From contig NZ_NGVR01000008.1 in NCBI RefSeq assembly GCF_002777965.1, positions 1-64,000 on the forward strand: a stretch of 64,000 nt of DNA, read 5' to 3'. This document shows, piece by piece, positions 1-7,212 of this stretch. Below the pieces are notes generated by a model. That model searched no databases. It worked only from the letters and a program-made list of their open reading frames with translations, and was not told the DNA's origin. This DNA comes from Proteus columbae. GTDB lineage: Bacteria; Pseudomonadota; Gammaproteobacteria; Enterobacterales; Enterobacteriaceae. Made by a program: the position numbers and the translations under genes. Numbering within the stretch: position 1 is the first letter of the stretch; every line of letters begins with the position of its first letter.

Positions 1-1
1 A

Positions 2-874
2 GAAAAAGAAGGGTGGTTAACCAGCGAAAAGCGCAGAAAAGGCAATCGTAACGCAAGCAATATTTACCAGCTGAATGTAGAGAAACTATACCAATCAGCA
101 AAGAAAGCGCTTTCTCAACCAACAAAATCTGACGTGTCAAAACTTGATGCATCAGGTTTTGACCCATCAAAATTTGTTGCATCAAATTCTGTTCCTTCAG
201 AATCGAGCAAAAATAGGGATTTTGAACCGCCAGCTCCTGAGGGCGATCCATCAGTAACTTCAAAATATGATCCATTAATAAATTATTCTTCGTCGCAGAA
301 TTCTGGCGAATCCAGCGACCAGCCCAAAAATGATTTTTTAACTCGTTATCCTGAAGCTGTGATTTACAGTGCCAATTTTCAAAAATGGGGCTCCTCTGAC
401 GATTTGAAGTGCGCTAAATGGCTATTCAGCCGTAAATGCGAAGTGTTTCAAGAGATGGGATTAAAAACGCCTAAAGAGCCAAATTTCACTGATTGGGCTA
501 ATGATATTCGCTTAATGACAACGATTGATGGGCATACTCACAAAGAAATTTGCCAGTTCTATAAACGAATTACACAAGATGATTTTTGGAAAAAGAATGT
601 TCAGTGTCCTCGTACACTCAGGGCTCAATGGGATGATTTAACCTTACGTTTGGCGGGTAAGAAAAAAATCACCATCGACTCCGTAGAGCGTGATGAAACA
701 TTCCGGCTCATCTGGGGTACGGGTTGGAAACCTAAAAATAAAATCCAAGAATTAGCGGCTATTCAGGCAAAGAAAAATGGTCTAGGCAGAATGAATGAGG
801 TTGCAGGTTTAGCTGCGTGGCGAGGTATTTGGCAACAAGTCGCGGAACAAGTTGCTCAGGAAGTTTTGCTATAA
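2..874 (+). CDS. Phage replication protein O-like, 5' end outside window
   Basis: The reading frame is open from the first bases, so the gene begins upstream; the GTG at 134 is unlikely to be the real start. The visible part has a basic stretch, then a Ser/Pro-rich linker (about residues 45-110) and a C-terminal domain with FTDWANDIRLM and FWKKNVQCPRTLRAQWDDL. That pattern is typical of the C-terminal domain of lambdoid replication proteins (O/DnaT-like) that recruit the host helicase to the phage origin. The N-terminal origin-binding part would lie outside the window. Its position before a KilA-N gene, a DUF968 gene and antiterminator Q fits a lambdoid early right operon. Confidence 0.75.
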   Translation, partial: EKEGWLTSEKRRKGNRNASNIYQLNVEKLYQSAKKALSQPTKSDVSKLDASGFDPSKFVASNSVPSESSKNRDFEPPAPEGDPSVTSKYDPLINYSSSQNSGESSDQPKNDFLTRYPEAVIYSANFQKWGSSDDLKCAKWLFSRKCEVFQEMGLKTPKEPNFTDWANDIRLMTTIDGHTHKEICQFYKRITQDDFWKKNVQCPRTLRAQWDDLTLRLAGKKKITIDSVERDETFRLIWGTGWKPKNKIQELAAIQAKKNGLGRMNEVAGLAAWRGIWQQVAEQVAQEVLL

Positions 875-895
875 ACGAGAGTGGAGAAAAATAAC

Positions 896-1702
896 ATGAA
901 TGGACTAATTGTTATTGATGGTGTTCAAATTCGTCGAGATACCGCAGGGCGTTATTGTTTAAATGATCTTCATCGAGTCTCAGGTGGTGAAAAACGGCAT
1001 CAACCATCGAATTGGAGTGCTTTAACTCAAACTAAAGAGTTGGTTGATGAAATTTCAACCGCTCCTGAGATCACAGGAGCGGTTCCCATAGTGACCATTG
1101 TTGGTGGGCTTAACCAAGGAACATATGTTTGCAAAGAATTAGTGTATGCCTATGCAATGTGGATAAGCCCATCATTTCATTTAAAAGTGATCCGTACTTT
1201 TGATGCATTGATAACACAGCAACACGGCGAAAAGTTAGCCGATAAAGTTCAAGCTGGAGTCATATTGCTTGAATCGATGGCTAAAAGCCTGAATTTCTCA
1301 AACTCTTCGAAATTAGGGGCATATCAAAAATTACAAGCCATGGCAGGCTTACCCGAATTAGTCCCTGTGTATGCGATTGATGCGCCAAGCGGATCAATGG
1401 ATGGTTCAAGTCGTCCAACAGTAGCTTTATCAACACTGATTAGAAAACATCAATTACCTATTTCAGCCCAACAAGCTTATAAACGGTTGGCCGATCTCGG
1501 CATTGTTGAACGTTTATCACGCCCAAGTACGAAAACTGCTAACAAAATGAAAGAGTTCTGGTCAGTGACTGCGCGGGGCTGCCAGTTTGGGAAGAACATG
1601 ACCAGCCCTAATAATCCTCGTGAGACTCAACCCCATTTCTTTGAAAGTAAAACGGATGAATTGATCCGTATGGTGATGCTGAATAAACAGGTGAGTGCAT
1701 GA
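896..1702 (+). CDS. KilA-N domain phage protein
   Basis: The N-terminal KilA-N domain (about residues 1-110) is recognisable from GRYCLNDLHRVSGG, the KRHQPSNW motif and YAMWISPSFHLKVIRTFDAL. This is a DNA-binding fold common in phage antirepressor-like proteins. The C-terminal half (QLPISAQQAYKRLADLGIVERLSRPS) looks like a second winged-helix or antirepressor-type region. ATG 896 is preferred over the in-frame GTG at 881 because GGAG at 882-885 is well placed as its ribosome binding site. The gene ends four bases into the next gene (ATGA overlap), so the two are probably translationally coupled. The exact regulatory target is unknown. Confidence 0.8.
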   Translation: MNGLIVIDGVQIRRDTAGRYCLNDLHRVSGGEKRHQPSNWSALTQTKELVDEISTAPEITGAVPIVTIVGGLNQGTYVCKELVYAYAMWISPSFHLKVIRTFDALITQQHGEKLADKVQAGVILLESMAKSLNFSNSSKLGAYQKLQAMAGLPELVPVYAIDAPSGSMDGSSRPTVALSTLIRKHQLPISAQQAYKRLADLGIVERLSRPSTKTANKMKEFWSVTARGCQFGKNMTSPNNPRETQPHFFESKTDELIRMVMLNKQVSA

Positions 1703-2724
1703 AATTATTATTAACACCCTATATTCAGCCTGATCTTGGTGTTGTTTTATTGAAGCCTGAAAAGGAGTTAATTGAGCAACTTAAACAACATTCTCGCGTG
1801 ATTATTAGTGATGTGCCAAAAAGTTTAGATAAATGGCCTTCTGGTGCATTAACAGGGAATGAACAACCATTATTAAATAACAAGGACATTATTGGCTTTT
1901 TGAATAATGAAAAAGTGATCCAAGCTATGGGCGAGCTGGCATCGATGAATATGTGGGTATGCAGAAATATCCATTGCTGCCAGATCAACGATGAGCATGA
2001 CAGTTATCATCATCATGAATTAACAACCACATGGCATAAAGACGGTGTGATACGGACTTGTTGGTACCATGATAATCATATTCGCAATTCACCGGCGAGG
2101 TGGGTTGCTGAATTAGCGTATAAAAATCGTATTGCTTGGATGATAGACACTATTCGCAGTCGTTTGAGATTAGATGATAGCCATTCGCTGACGATACCTG
2201 ATTTTTTTGCTTTTGCTGTGATGCATAAACTGGTTGATAAATTACCTGATGCTATATTGCGCCGTATCTTAAATTGGCCTGATAAAACTAAAGAGCGCAG
2301 GGTGCATGGCGGTTTTCCTGAAGCTGATATTGTTCCAAATGAAGTGACAGCACTATCAGCAATGAATGCGCGTTTAGATGCTATAAAACCCGTTATTAAT
2401 GTGACTGTCGATCCTGAACCTCCAGCCTCATTTCTTCTTAAACCTAAAATGCACCGTTGGGAGAATTCCCAATGGCTTCAATGGGTAAAAACACAGCCAT
2501 GTTGTGTTTGCGGACAACAAGCTGATGATCCACATCATATCATCGGCCATGGTATGGGAGGCATGGGAACGAAAGCTCATGACTTATTCACTATTCCATT
2601 ATGTCGTCAACATCATGATGAATTGCATCGTGATCCGAAATTGTGGGAAGCCACTTACGGCAATCAAATCGAATTGTTATTTTCTTTTTTAAACCGTTCA
2701 TTAGGAATAGGGGCATTGGTTTAA
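1699..2724 (+). CDS. DUF968 (HNH-like, Ref-type) phage protein
   Basis: A 341-residue protein. Its C-terminal domain carries a Cys/His arrangement of HNH/Ref-type nucleases: CCVCG, DPHHIIGHG and CRQHHDELHRDP (about residues 270-315). This matches the DUF968 family found in lambdoid prophages beside Q. DUF968 is related to phage P1 Ref, a RecA-dependent nuclease; activity here is inferred only from the motif. The N-terminal 200 residues are family-specific without a recognised domain. It overlaps the KilA-N gene by four bases and is followed immediately by the Q gene. Confidence 0.8.
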   Translation: MKLLLTPYIQPDLGVVLLKPEKELIEQLKQHSRVIISDVPKSLDKWPSGALTGNEQPLLNNKDIIGFLNNEKVIQAMGELASMNMWVCRNIHCCQINDEHDSYHHHELTTTWHKDGVIRTCWYHDNHIRNSPARWVAELAYKNRIAWMIDTIRSRLRLDDSHSLTIPDFFAFAVMHKLVDKLPDAILRRILNWPDKTKERRVHGGFPEADIVPNEVTALSAMNARLDAIKPVINVTVDPEPPASFLLKPKMHRWENSQWLQWVKTQPCCVCGQQADDPHHIIGHGMGGMGTKAHDLFTIPLCRQHHDELHRDPKLWEATYGNQIELLFSFLNRSLGIGALV

Positions 2725-2751
2725 CGTGTGTACGGCATGGGGAGTATTAGT

Positions 2752-3150
2752 ATGAGAGATATGCAGGAAGTTTTATCGCGTTGGGGAGCGTGGTCAGCTA
2801 ATGAGGGAAATAGTATCGATTACTCATCAATTGCCGCAGGTTTTAAAGGATTAATTCCAAGTTCAAGACGAAGCCGAGAGCAATGTTCAGATGATGATGG
2901 CTTAAAAATCAATAAAGCGGTATTACATTTAAAGGTAAATAATAGTTACTTGTTTCAGTTGGTTATTATGTATTATGTGAAGAATTATCCTTTGCGTTCA
3001 ATGGCTTCAAAACTTGGTATTTCTCATAACGAAGTGGCTAAGCGATTGCAGACAGCAGAAGGCTTTATTGAAGGGTGTCTATCGGTTGATAACGTAAAAT
3101 TAGATATGGATAAAATAATTAGGAAATACCACATTTATGGTCTTGCGTAA
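2752..3150 (+). CDS. Phage antitermination protein Q
   Basis: The 132-residue product begins MRDMQEVLSRWGAW, the typical opening of lambdoid Q-family antiterminators (Phage_antitermQ). It continues with a helix-turn-helix-like segment (YPLRSMASKLGISHNEVAKRL) and ends with AEGFIEGCL. ATG 2752 is chosen because GGGGAG at 2739-2744 is ideally spaced; the longer frame from GTG 2728 has no such site. Q proteins load on RNA polymerase at the late promoter and let it read through terminators into lysis and structural genes. Here the downstream late region is reduced to lysis genes. A second, shorter relative lies at 29365-29703. Confidence 0.85.
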   Translation: MRDMQEVLSRWGAWSANEGNSIDYSSIAAGFKGLIPSSRRSREQCSDDDGLKINKAVLHLKVNNSYLFQLVIMYYVKNYPLRSMASKLGISHNEVAKRLQTAEGFIEGCLSVDNVKLDMDKIIRKYHIYGLA

Positions 3151-3211
3151 TTACAAAACAGAATATATTGTGTTTATGATGGTTTTGATATTACGCTTCT
3201 TACCTATTGAA

Positions 3212-3243
3212 AACCTCGTGAGTATAACGGGGTTGTATTTTTT
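3212..3243 (+). terminator. Terminator between Q and csp leader
   Basis: AACCTCG and CGGGGTT form a seven-base stem (one G-U pair) around a nine-base loop, followed by a T-rich tract. It lies 60 bases after the Q stop and upstream of the cold-shock promoter. It could be the transcript end of the early operon or the kind of site Q overrides. Confidence 0.6.
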
Positions 3244-3283
3244 ATAGGTCTACTTAAGCTGATTTATAGTTAAAAAATAAAGT

Positions 3284-3490
3284 TTGCTATCTGAATTTTT
3301 CTATGGCTTAATAGCGTCACTGGTTTGGAAGTACAGACCTATTTATGTTAGTAAGTTTAAAGTTGTTCCCGTTTAGCGTTATCCTCGATACCTCTTCATT
3401 GTGAATTCCTTCTAATTAATACCCATAAGTAAAAATACAAAACAAACCGCATATGCCTTATGGCAAATTAAATAAATTAAAGGAAATTCT
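3284..3490 (+). promoter_or_regulatory. cspA-type promoter and cold-shock 5' leader
   Basis: A possible -35 (TTGCTA, 3284-3289) and -10 (TTAATA, 3308-3313) precede a transcript start near 3320. The leader of about 170 bases resembles the E. coli cspA leader in order: GGTTTGGAAGTACAGACC near its 5' end (cold-box-like, 3327-3337), TTATCCTCGATACCTC in the middle, CATTGTGAATTCCTT later, and AAAGGAAATTC before the ATG. Such leaders fold differently in the cold and raise translation. The similarity is judged by eye. It also accounts for the gene-free stretch 3244-3490. Confidence 0.7.
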
Positions 3491-3703
3491 ATGTCTAATA
3501 CAATGACTGGTACAGTAAAATGGTTCGATGAAGGTAAAGGTTTTGGTTTTATTACTCCAGCTGATGGCAGCAAAGATGTATTCGTACATTTCTCTGCAAT
3601 CCAAAGTGATAGCTTCAAAACATTAGCTGAAGGCCAACAAGTTTCATTCACCATGGAAAATGGTATGAAAGGCCCAGCAGCAGGCAACGTGGTGGCTCTC
3701 TAA
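3491..3703 (+). CDS. Cold-shock protein, CspA family
   Basis: A 70-residue single cold-shock domain with both RNA-binding motifs intact: KGFGFI (RNP1) and VFVHF (RNP2). Family members bind single-stranded RNA and DNA and melt RNA structure in the cold. The start has AAAGGA at good spacing and the long cspA-type leader upstream. The setting next to Q resembles E. coli prophage Qin, where csp genes also sit near a Q-like gene. Which paralogue (CspA, B, G, I) it matches cannot be decided by eye. The end of the gene overlaps the frame of a second small ORF. Confidence 0.92.
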   Translation: MSNTMTGTVKWFDEGKGFGFITPADGSKDVFVHFSAIQSDSFKTLAEGQQVSFTMENGMKGPAAGNVVAL

Positions 3704-3710
3704 AGGCGCT

Positions 3711-3851
3711 ATTACTATTCGCCTCTATTTTAAATGCCCTTGTTGTAGTGGTTCACAATATAGAACATCACAATTTGATGTAACAGTGAACAACCCACAC
3801 GGTGCAAAATGTATCTTTTGCAAAAGTGTGATGACAGCTCAAATGAGTTGA
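3711..3851 (+). CDS. YmcF-like cold-shock small protein, non-AUG start
   Basis: Directly after csp, a frame open from 3669 to the TGA at 3849-3851 encodes a Cys-rich peptide with KCPCCSGSQYRTSQFD and NPHGAKCIFCKS. This closely resembles the small E. coli proteins YmcF/YnfQ encoded after cold-shock genes. No ATG, GTG or TTG lies in frame before the conserved part. The best start candidates are ATT at 3711 or 3717, a few bases after AAAGG (3702-3706). The two CxxC pairs suggest a zinc ribbon. Length would be 44-46 residues. Translation presumably depends on csp; the start codon is inference. Confidence 0.65.
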   Translation: MTIRLYFKCPCCSGSQYRTSQFDVTVNNPHGAKCIFCKSVMTAQMS

Positions 3852-3874
3852 GCATTAAATAGTTGAATATACAA

Positions 3875-3898
3875 AACCTCGCTTCGGCGGGGTTTTTT
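3875..3898 (+). terminator. Terminator of csp / YmcF-like unit
   Basis: A GC-rich stem CCTCGC / GCGGGG with a TTCG tetraloop, flanked by AA and TT, is followed by six T. It ends the csp transcript 25 bases after the small ORF. Confidence 0.9.
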
Positions 3899-3948
3899 GC
3901 TATCTACAATCTTATATTGGTTAAAGATAAAAAATTTAGGTTTTAGGG

Positions 3949-3976
3949 CTTGAAAAACTCTCGTTCGTTCATATTT
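3949..3976 (+). promoter_or_regulatory. Sigma-32-like heat-shock promoter
   Basis: CTTGAAA at 3949-3955 is an exact match to the sigma-32 -35 element. A CATAT-type -10 follows at 3970-3974, weaker than the consensus CCCCATnT. It lies about 60 bases before the Hsp20 gene, which carries a strong GGAGGAG ribosome binding site (4024-4030). The short leader might act as a thermometer, but no clear pairing was found. Confidence 0.55.
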
Positions 3977-4034
3977 ATATTTTGGGTAAATAAGAGACCG
4001 CCCATAATTCACTAAATACTGAAGGAGGAGTTAT

Positions 4035-4493
4035 ATGCCTAACATTAAACCTTTTTCATTATTCCCAACATTATCTGACAACTTACTTTCAAATCGTTTT
4101 GATCAGATAGATCGCCTGTTTAGTCAGTTAACAGGCAGTAAGCCCATTGCATCACCTGTACAGACTTATAACCTGAAACAGATTGATGATAACCATTATG
4201 AACTGACAGTAAGTGTGCCTGGATATCAAGAAAATGACCTATCGGTTTCATTAAAAGGAAGTCGTTTATTGATTGAAGGGAAAAAAGAAGAAAAATCAGA
4301 AGAAGATAATGATAAATGGATCCACCGAGGCATATCTCAAGGGCAATTTACATTGCAATTTGACCTTGGTAAAAATGTTAAAATAGAAAAAGCCGATTTA
4401 TCAAGTGGACTTCTGACCATTGCTATTGAGTATGAGTTACCGGAAGAAGAGAAACGGCAAACAATAGCGATAGAGAATAAAGATAAAAGTTAA
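4035..4493 (+). CDS. Hsp20/alpha-crystallin small heat-shock protein (IbpA-like)
   Basis: A 152-residue protein with the alpha-crystallin domain at about residues 45-135. Visible features are YELTVSVPGYQENDLSVSLKG and the beta-strand ending in DLSSGLLTIAIEYELPEEEK; the C-terminal tail has the TIAIEN motif related to the I-x-I anchor. Such chaperones bind unfolding proteins without ATP and hand them to DnaK/ClpB. It stands alone between the csp terminator and its own perfect hairpin. Its presence as prophage cargo is unusual, because IbpA/B are normally chromosomal. Confidence 0.88.
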   Translation: MPNIKPFSLFPTLSDNLLSNRFDQIDRLFSQLTGSKPIASPVQTYNLKQIDDNHYELTVSVPGYQENDLSVSLKGSRLLIEGKKEEKSEEDNDKWIHRGISQGQFTLQFDLGKNVKIEKADLSSGLLTIAIEYELPEEEKRQTIAIENKDKS

Positions 4494-4517
4494 TTGAGTT
4501 AGATAACGTGAATAAGA

Positions 4518-4554
4518 TTAAGGCTACACATAATGTGTAGCCTTAATTGTTTTT
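4518..4554 (+). terminator. Terminator of Hsp20 gene
   Basis: A perfect 13-base inverted repeat (TTAAGGCTACACA / TGTGTAGCCTTAA) with a three-base loop is followed by TTGTTTTTG. It starts 24 bases after the hsp20 stop codon. Confidence 0.9.
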
Positions 4555-4764
4555 GTAAGAGCATTCATTCAAATTTGGGTTTGCAAAGATTGTGAGTCGA
4601 ACACAATTAGATCTGAGAGAAGGCGGACACGTCAAGTATTAACACAAGCAGTAATACTCTTCGACTCTTGTCATACCGCTTGTCATAATAGCTTCACGAA
4701 ACCCAACAATTTAGGGTTCGAAATATTTCAATGTTATTAGATTTCATTATTTAAAGGACAAGTT

Positions 4765-5301
4765 ATGCTAATCATCTTCAGTGGTTTGCCGGGAAGCGGG
4801 AAAAGTACTATCGCTCAGGCTTTGGCAAAGCGGTTAAACGCTTTTTACTTGCGAATCGACACGATTGAGCAAGCCATACGCAAAGCCGATGAAGATGATC
4901 GCGAAATGGGGCCAGCTGGTTATTTTGTCGCTTACACACTCGCCAGAGAGAATCTACAATTAGGGGCGACAGTAATTGCTGACTCAGTGAATCCATTGGC
5001 GTTAACCCGTGATGCCTATCGAGAAATAGCTTTATCCACAAGAACTGGTTATTTAGAAATTGAGATCATATGTTCCGATATAATTGAGCATCGTAAACGA
5101 GTTGAAACCAGAGTGTCTGAAGTCGAGGGATTAACCTTGCCTGACTGGAAAGATGTCACAAACTTGACTTATGAACCATGGAACAGAGAACACCTTATTT
5201 TAGACTCATATAGTTTATCCAGTGATGAATGTGTCTCACGGATCATCGAAATTCTTTCACAATATCCTATACTTGAGAAACTCTCCAACAGAGAAAGTTA
5301 G
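4765..5301 (+). CDS. P-loop AAA/kinase-like ATPase
   Basis: The 178-residue product starts with a Walker A loop GLPGSGKST (residues 7-15) and has a small-molecule-kinase layout: RIDTIEQAIRKA after the first beta-alpha unit, then VIADSVNPLALTRDAYREIA as the Walker B/lid region. This type is annotated as AAA-family ATPase or gluconate/adenylylsulfate-kinase-like; the substrate is unknown. AAAGGA at 4753-4758 supports the ATG at 4765. It lies alone in the prophage cargo between hsp20 and abiV, with base composition between the phage and Gabija genes. A resistance-type phosphotransferase or a defence role are possible but unsupported. Confidence 0.7.
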   Translation: MLIIFSGLPGSGKSTIAQALAKRLNAFYLRIDTIEQAIRKADEDDREMGPAGYFVAYTLARENLQLGATVIADSVNPLALTRDAYREIALSTRTGYLEIEIICSDIIEHRKRVETRVSEVEGLTLPDWKDVTNLTYEPWNREHLILDSYSLSSDECVSRIIEILSQYPILEKLSNRES

Positions 5302-5496
5302 TAACGCTACTTCAGGCACAAAGCTGCTTTAGGAAAGAGCCAGTGGCAGCAATGAGCGAAGAGCGGAAGTTCGCAGTTGATCTCGTAGCCAAACAGTCAC
5401 GTTAACGACATTGCTGCGTGTTGATCAACGGGGAGCAGCTCAACCATTTCAGGTCTCTCGCAGCGCCAACAGCAATATCCCTAAAGAAATATTGAT

Positions 5497-6189
5497 TCAG
5501 ATACTTAAGAATGCTGAGACGGCAGTTTTATTTGAAAGTAGTCCTTTTGCGGACATGGCATCGAAGTAACTTTTTAATGCCTCACGCTTAAGAGCATCAT
5601 CAGTTTTCCACACAGGTCCCAAGTATTTCACCCAGAGTTCAACTTCCTCGACTGTGTGTAATTTTGACGATACTAAAGGTTTAGCGGCTTCTATGATGCT
5701 TATAGCTGTATCTCTATCGATTACATTGTCTGGTATCGACCAATGTGCCTTGCCAAGACAATCCGTATAAAATGATATTTGCTTTAATTGATCTAATACA
5801 AAGGGATGTTCTGATTCATCGCTGAAAATTGGTGAAAAATCGTTGAGATTCCTGGCGCCTTTTTTAACTGCATCAAGAAACACCCACATCATATTTTTTT
5901 CAGTATGTGAGCGATACCTGTGCCAAATCTGTTTGATATCTTTGCCATCTTTCAACAGTGACATCTCTCGAAGTATTGATACCTTTCCTGCTTCTTCTAT
6001 AGCCAAGATTGCTAGAGCGGTAGCAGAGGGATAGCGTTCTAAATCAAATAAAGCAGAGGCATCGTTCAGAAGCCTTCGTGCATTAGATGATGCAGCATTC
6101 ATGCCCTCTACAATTTTCTCAACGGTAAGCCTATTTTTCCATTGCTCTAGTTTTTTTGCCATAACGTTTGCTCGAGTTAAAAATTTCAT
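5497..6189 (-). CDS. AbiV-family abortive infection protein
   Basis: About 230 residues. The N-terminal part carries the AbiV signature: NARRLLNDASALFDLERYPS followed by ATALAILAIEEAGKVSILREM (about residues 37-77). The all-helical fold is typical of this family. AbiV was described in Lactococcus, where it blocks phage development; related genes occur in defence islands of Gram-negatives. Starts are ambiguous: TTG 6192, ATG 6189, or ATG 6162, which removes ten residues and opens with MAKKLEQWK. It is transcribed away from the unknown gene at 6300. The 195 bases after kinase gene 4765-5301 are GC-richer than the phage and look like transferred junction DNA. Confidence 0.8.
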   Translation of the reverse strand: MKFLTRANVMAKKLEQWKNRLTVEKIVEGMNAASSNARRLLNDASALFDLERYPSATALAILAIEEAGKVSILREMSLLKDGKDIKQIWHRYRSHTEKNMMWVFLDAVKKGARNLNDFSPIFSDESEHPFVLDQLKQISFYTDCLGKAHWSIPDNVIDRDTAISIIEAAKPLVSSKLHTVEEVELWVKYLGPVWKTDDALKREALKSYFDAMSAKGLLSNKTAVSAFLSI

Positions 6190-6299
6190 CAATCTTAGGA
6201 CATTTCATTCCTGCTGAAAAGCTAGATGCTCTACCCCTCAATTACATTACTGATATATGTCATCTTATATAGGTTTATTTTCAGTCTCACTGCGTACAG

Positions 6300-7004
6300 A
6301 TGTATGATATTGGGGTAAGCTTACCGATACACTTTTATAAAATGGATCAAATGATGAAGTCGAGAGATTTAAAAACAATTCACGACCTGATTGTTACGAA
6401 CTACCAGAAACATGATTTAGGTAATGGTCGTTATCTACACACATTCCAGCCAGCAACAACAGATACAACCTATCAATTCGAAGCTAACTTTGAGAACGAG
6501 CTAATCCCTGGAGAAAGATACAACATAGGATTTACCGAAGCAGGTGGAGTTAAAATGGTAGATATATCTTGTGTATCGAAGTCCTCTGTAGTTAATCAAT
6601 ATATTAGCTACGAATGTGCAAAATTAGTTTCAAGAGAAAAGCATGATGAAAACAAAGGCAAGAATGATTCAAGAGTAAATTACGCTGTGCAAAATGATTA
6701 CTATTGGGGGAGAAAATATGCATGGCGCGAGTTTGGATTAGTCATCCCCAAAAGTGTGTTTTACAAATACTTATTAGATTGTGTTAATCACCCTAATATA
6801 CCGTGTACAGTTACAACGCCCGGCTATCCAATAGGTGATGACTCGATAGCATTTGCGGATAAAGGGCTCGAAAAAGCAATCGAGGATCTAATAAGTACAT
6901 CAACAAGAATTAAAGATGGTCCTTATTTCAAATCCCCTCTATATTTCAATGGTGATAAGAGGTTCACAATAAGGGGGATCAGCGCAATAACAGACAAAAA
7001 ATAA
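6300..7004 (+). CDS. Unknown protein in defence cargo
   Basis: A 234-residue soluble protein without recognised domain, signal peptide or membrane segment. Visible features are an early YLHTFQPATTD segment, an Asp/Lys-rich middle (REKHDENKGKNDSR), aromatic-rich NDYYWGRKYAWREFGLVIP and a Gly/Pro-rich CTVTTPGYPIG. The start is uncertain: ATG 6300 has no obvious ribosome binding site, and ATG 6342 (MDQMMKS) is possible. It is divergent from abiV with about 110 bases between them and lies upstream of the Gabija-type pair. Codon and base use are AT-rich, unlike the Gabija genes. A defence role is guilt by association only. Confidence 0.65.
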   Translation: MYDIGVSLPIHFYKMDQMMKSRDLKTIHDLIVTNYQKHDLGNGRYLHTFQPATTDTTYQFEANFENELIPGERYNIGFTEAGGVKMVDISCVSKSSVVNQYISYECAKLVSREKHDENKGKNDSRVNYAVQNDYYWGRKYAWREFGLVIPKSVFYKYLLDCVNHPNIPCTVTTPGYPIGDDSIAFADKGLEKAIEDLISTSTRIKDGPYFKSPLYFNGDKRFTIRGISAITDKK

Positions 7005-7212
7005 TTCAATGGCATGGGTTTTATGTAAAGAGATGACCTGCCCTCATTAAACTAACATACCATGTGCCAGCAATGTCCGCTATGAGCTGTGAGTTCAACG
7101 TGCCAATGCAACGCTATCTTTAACCAAGTGGCCATTCGCAATTATACAGCAGTTGCGCTAAAATCGTGAGCAAAAAACTAAGGTTGCTCAAGGAGCAGCA
7201 GGCTGGAGAACC

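Noticed and set aside
2504-2692. 62-codon frame inside the DUF968 gene
   Set aside because: Shadow of the HNH-like region in another frame.
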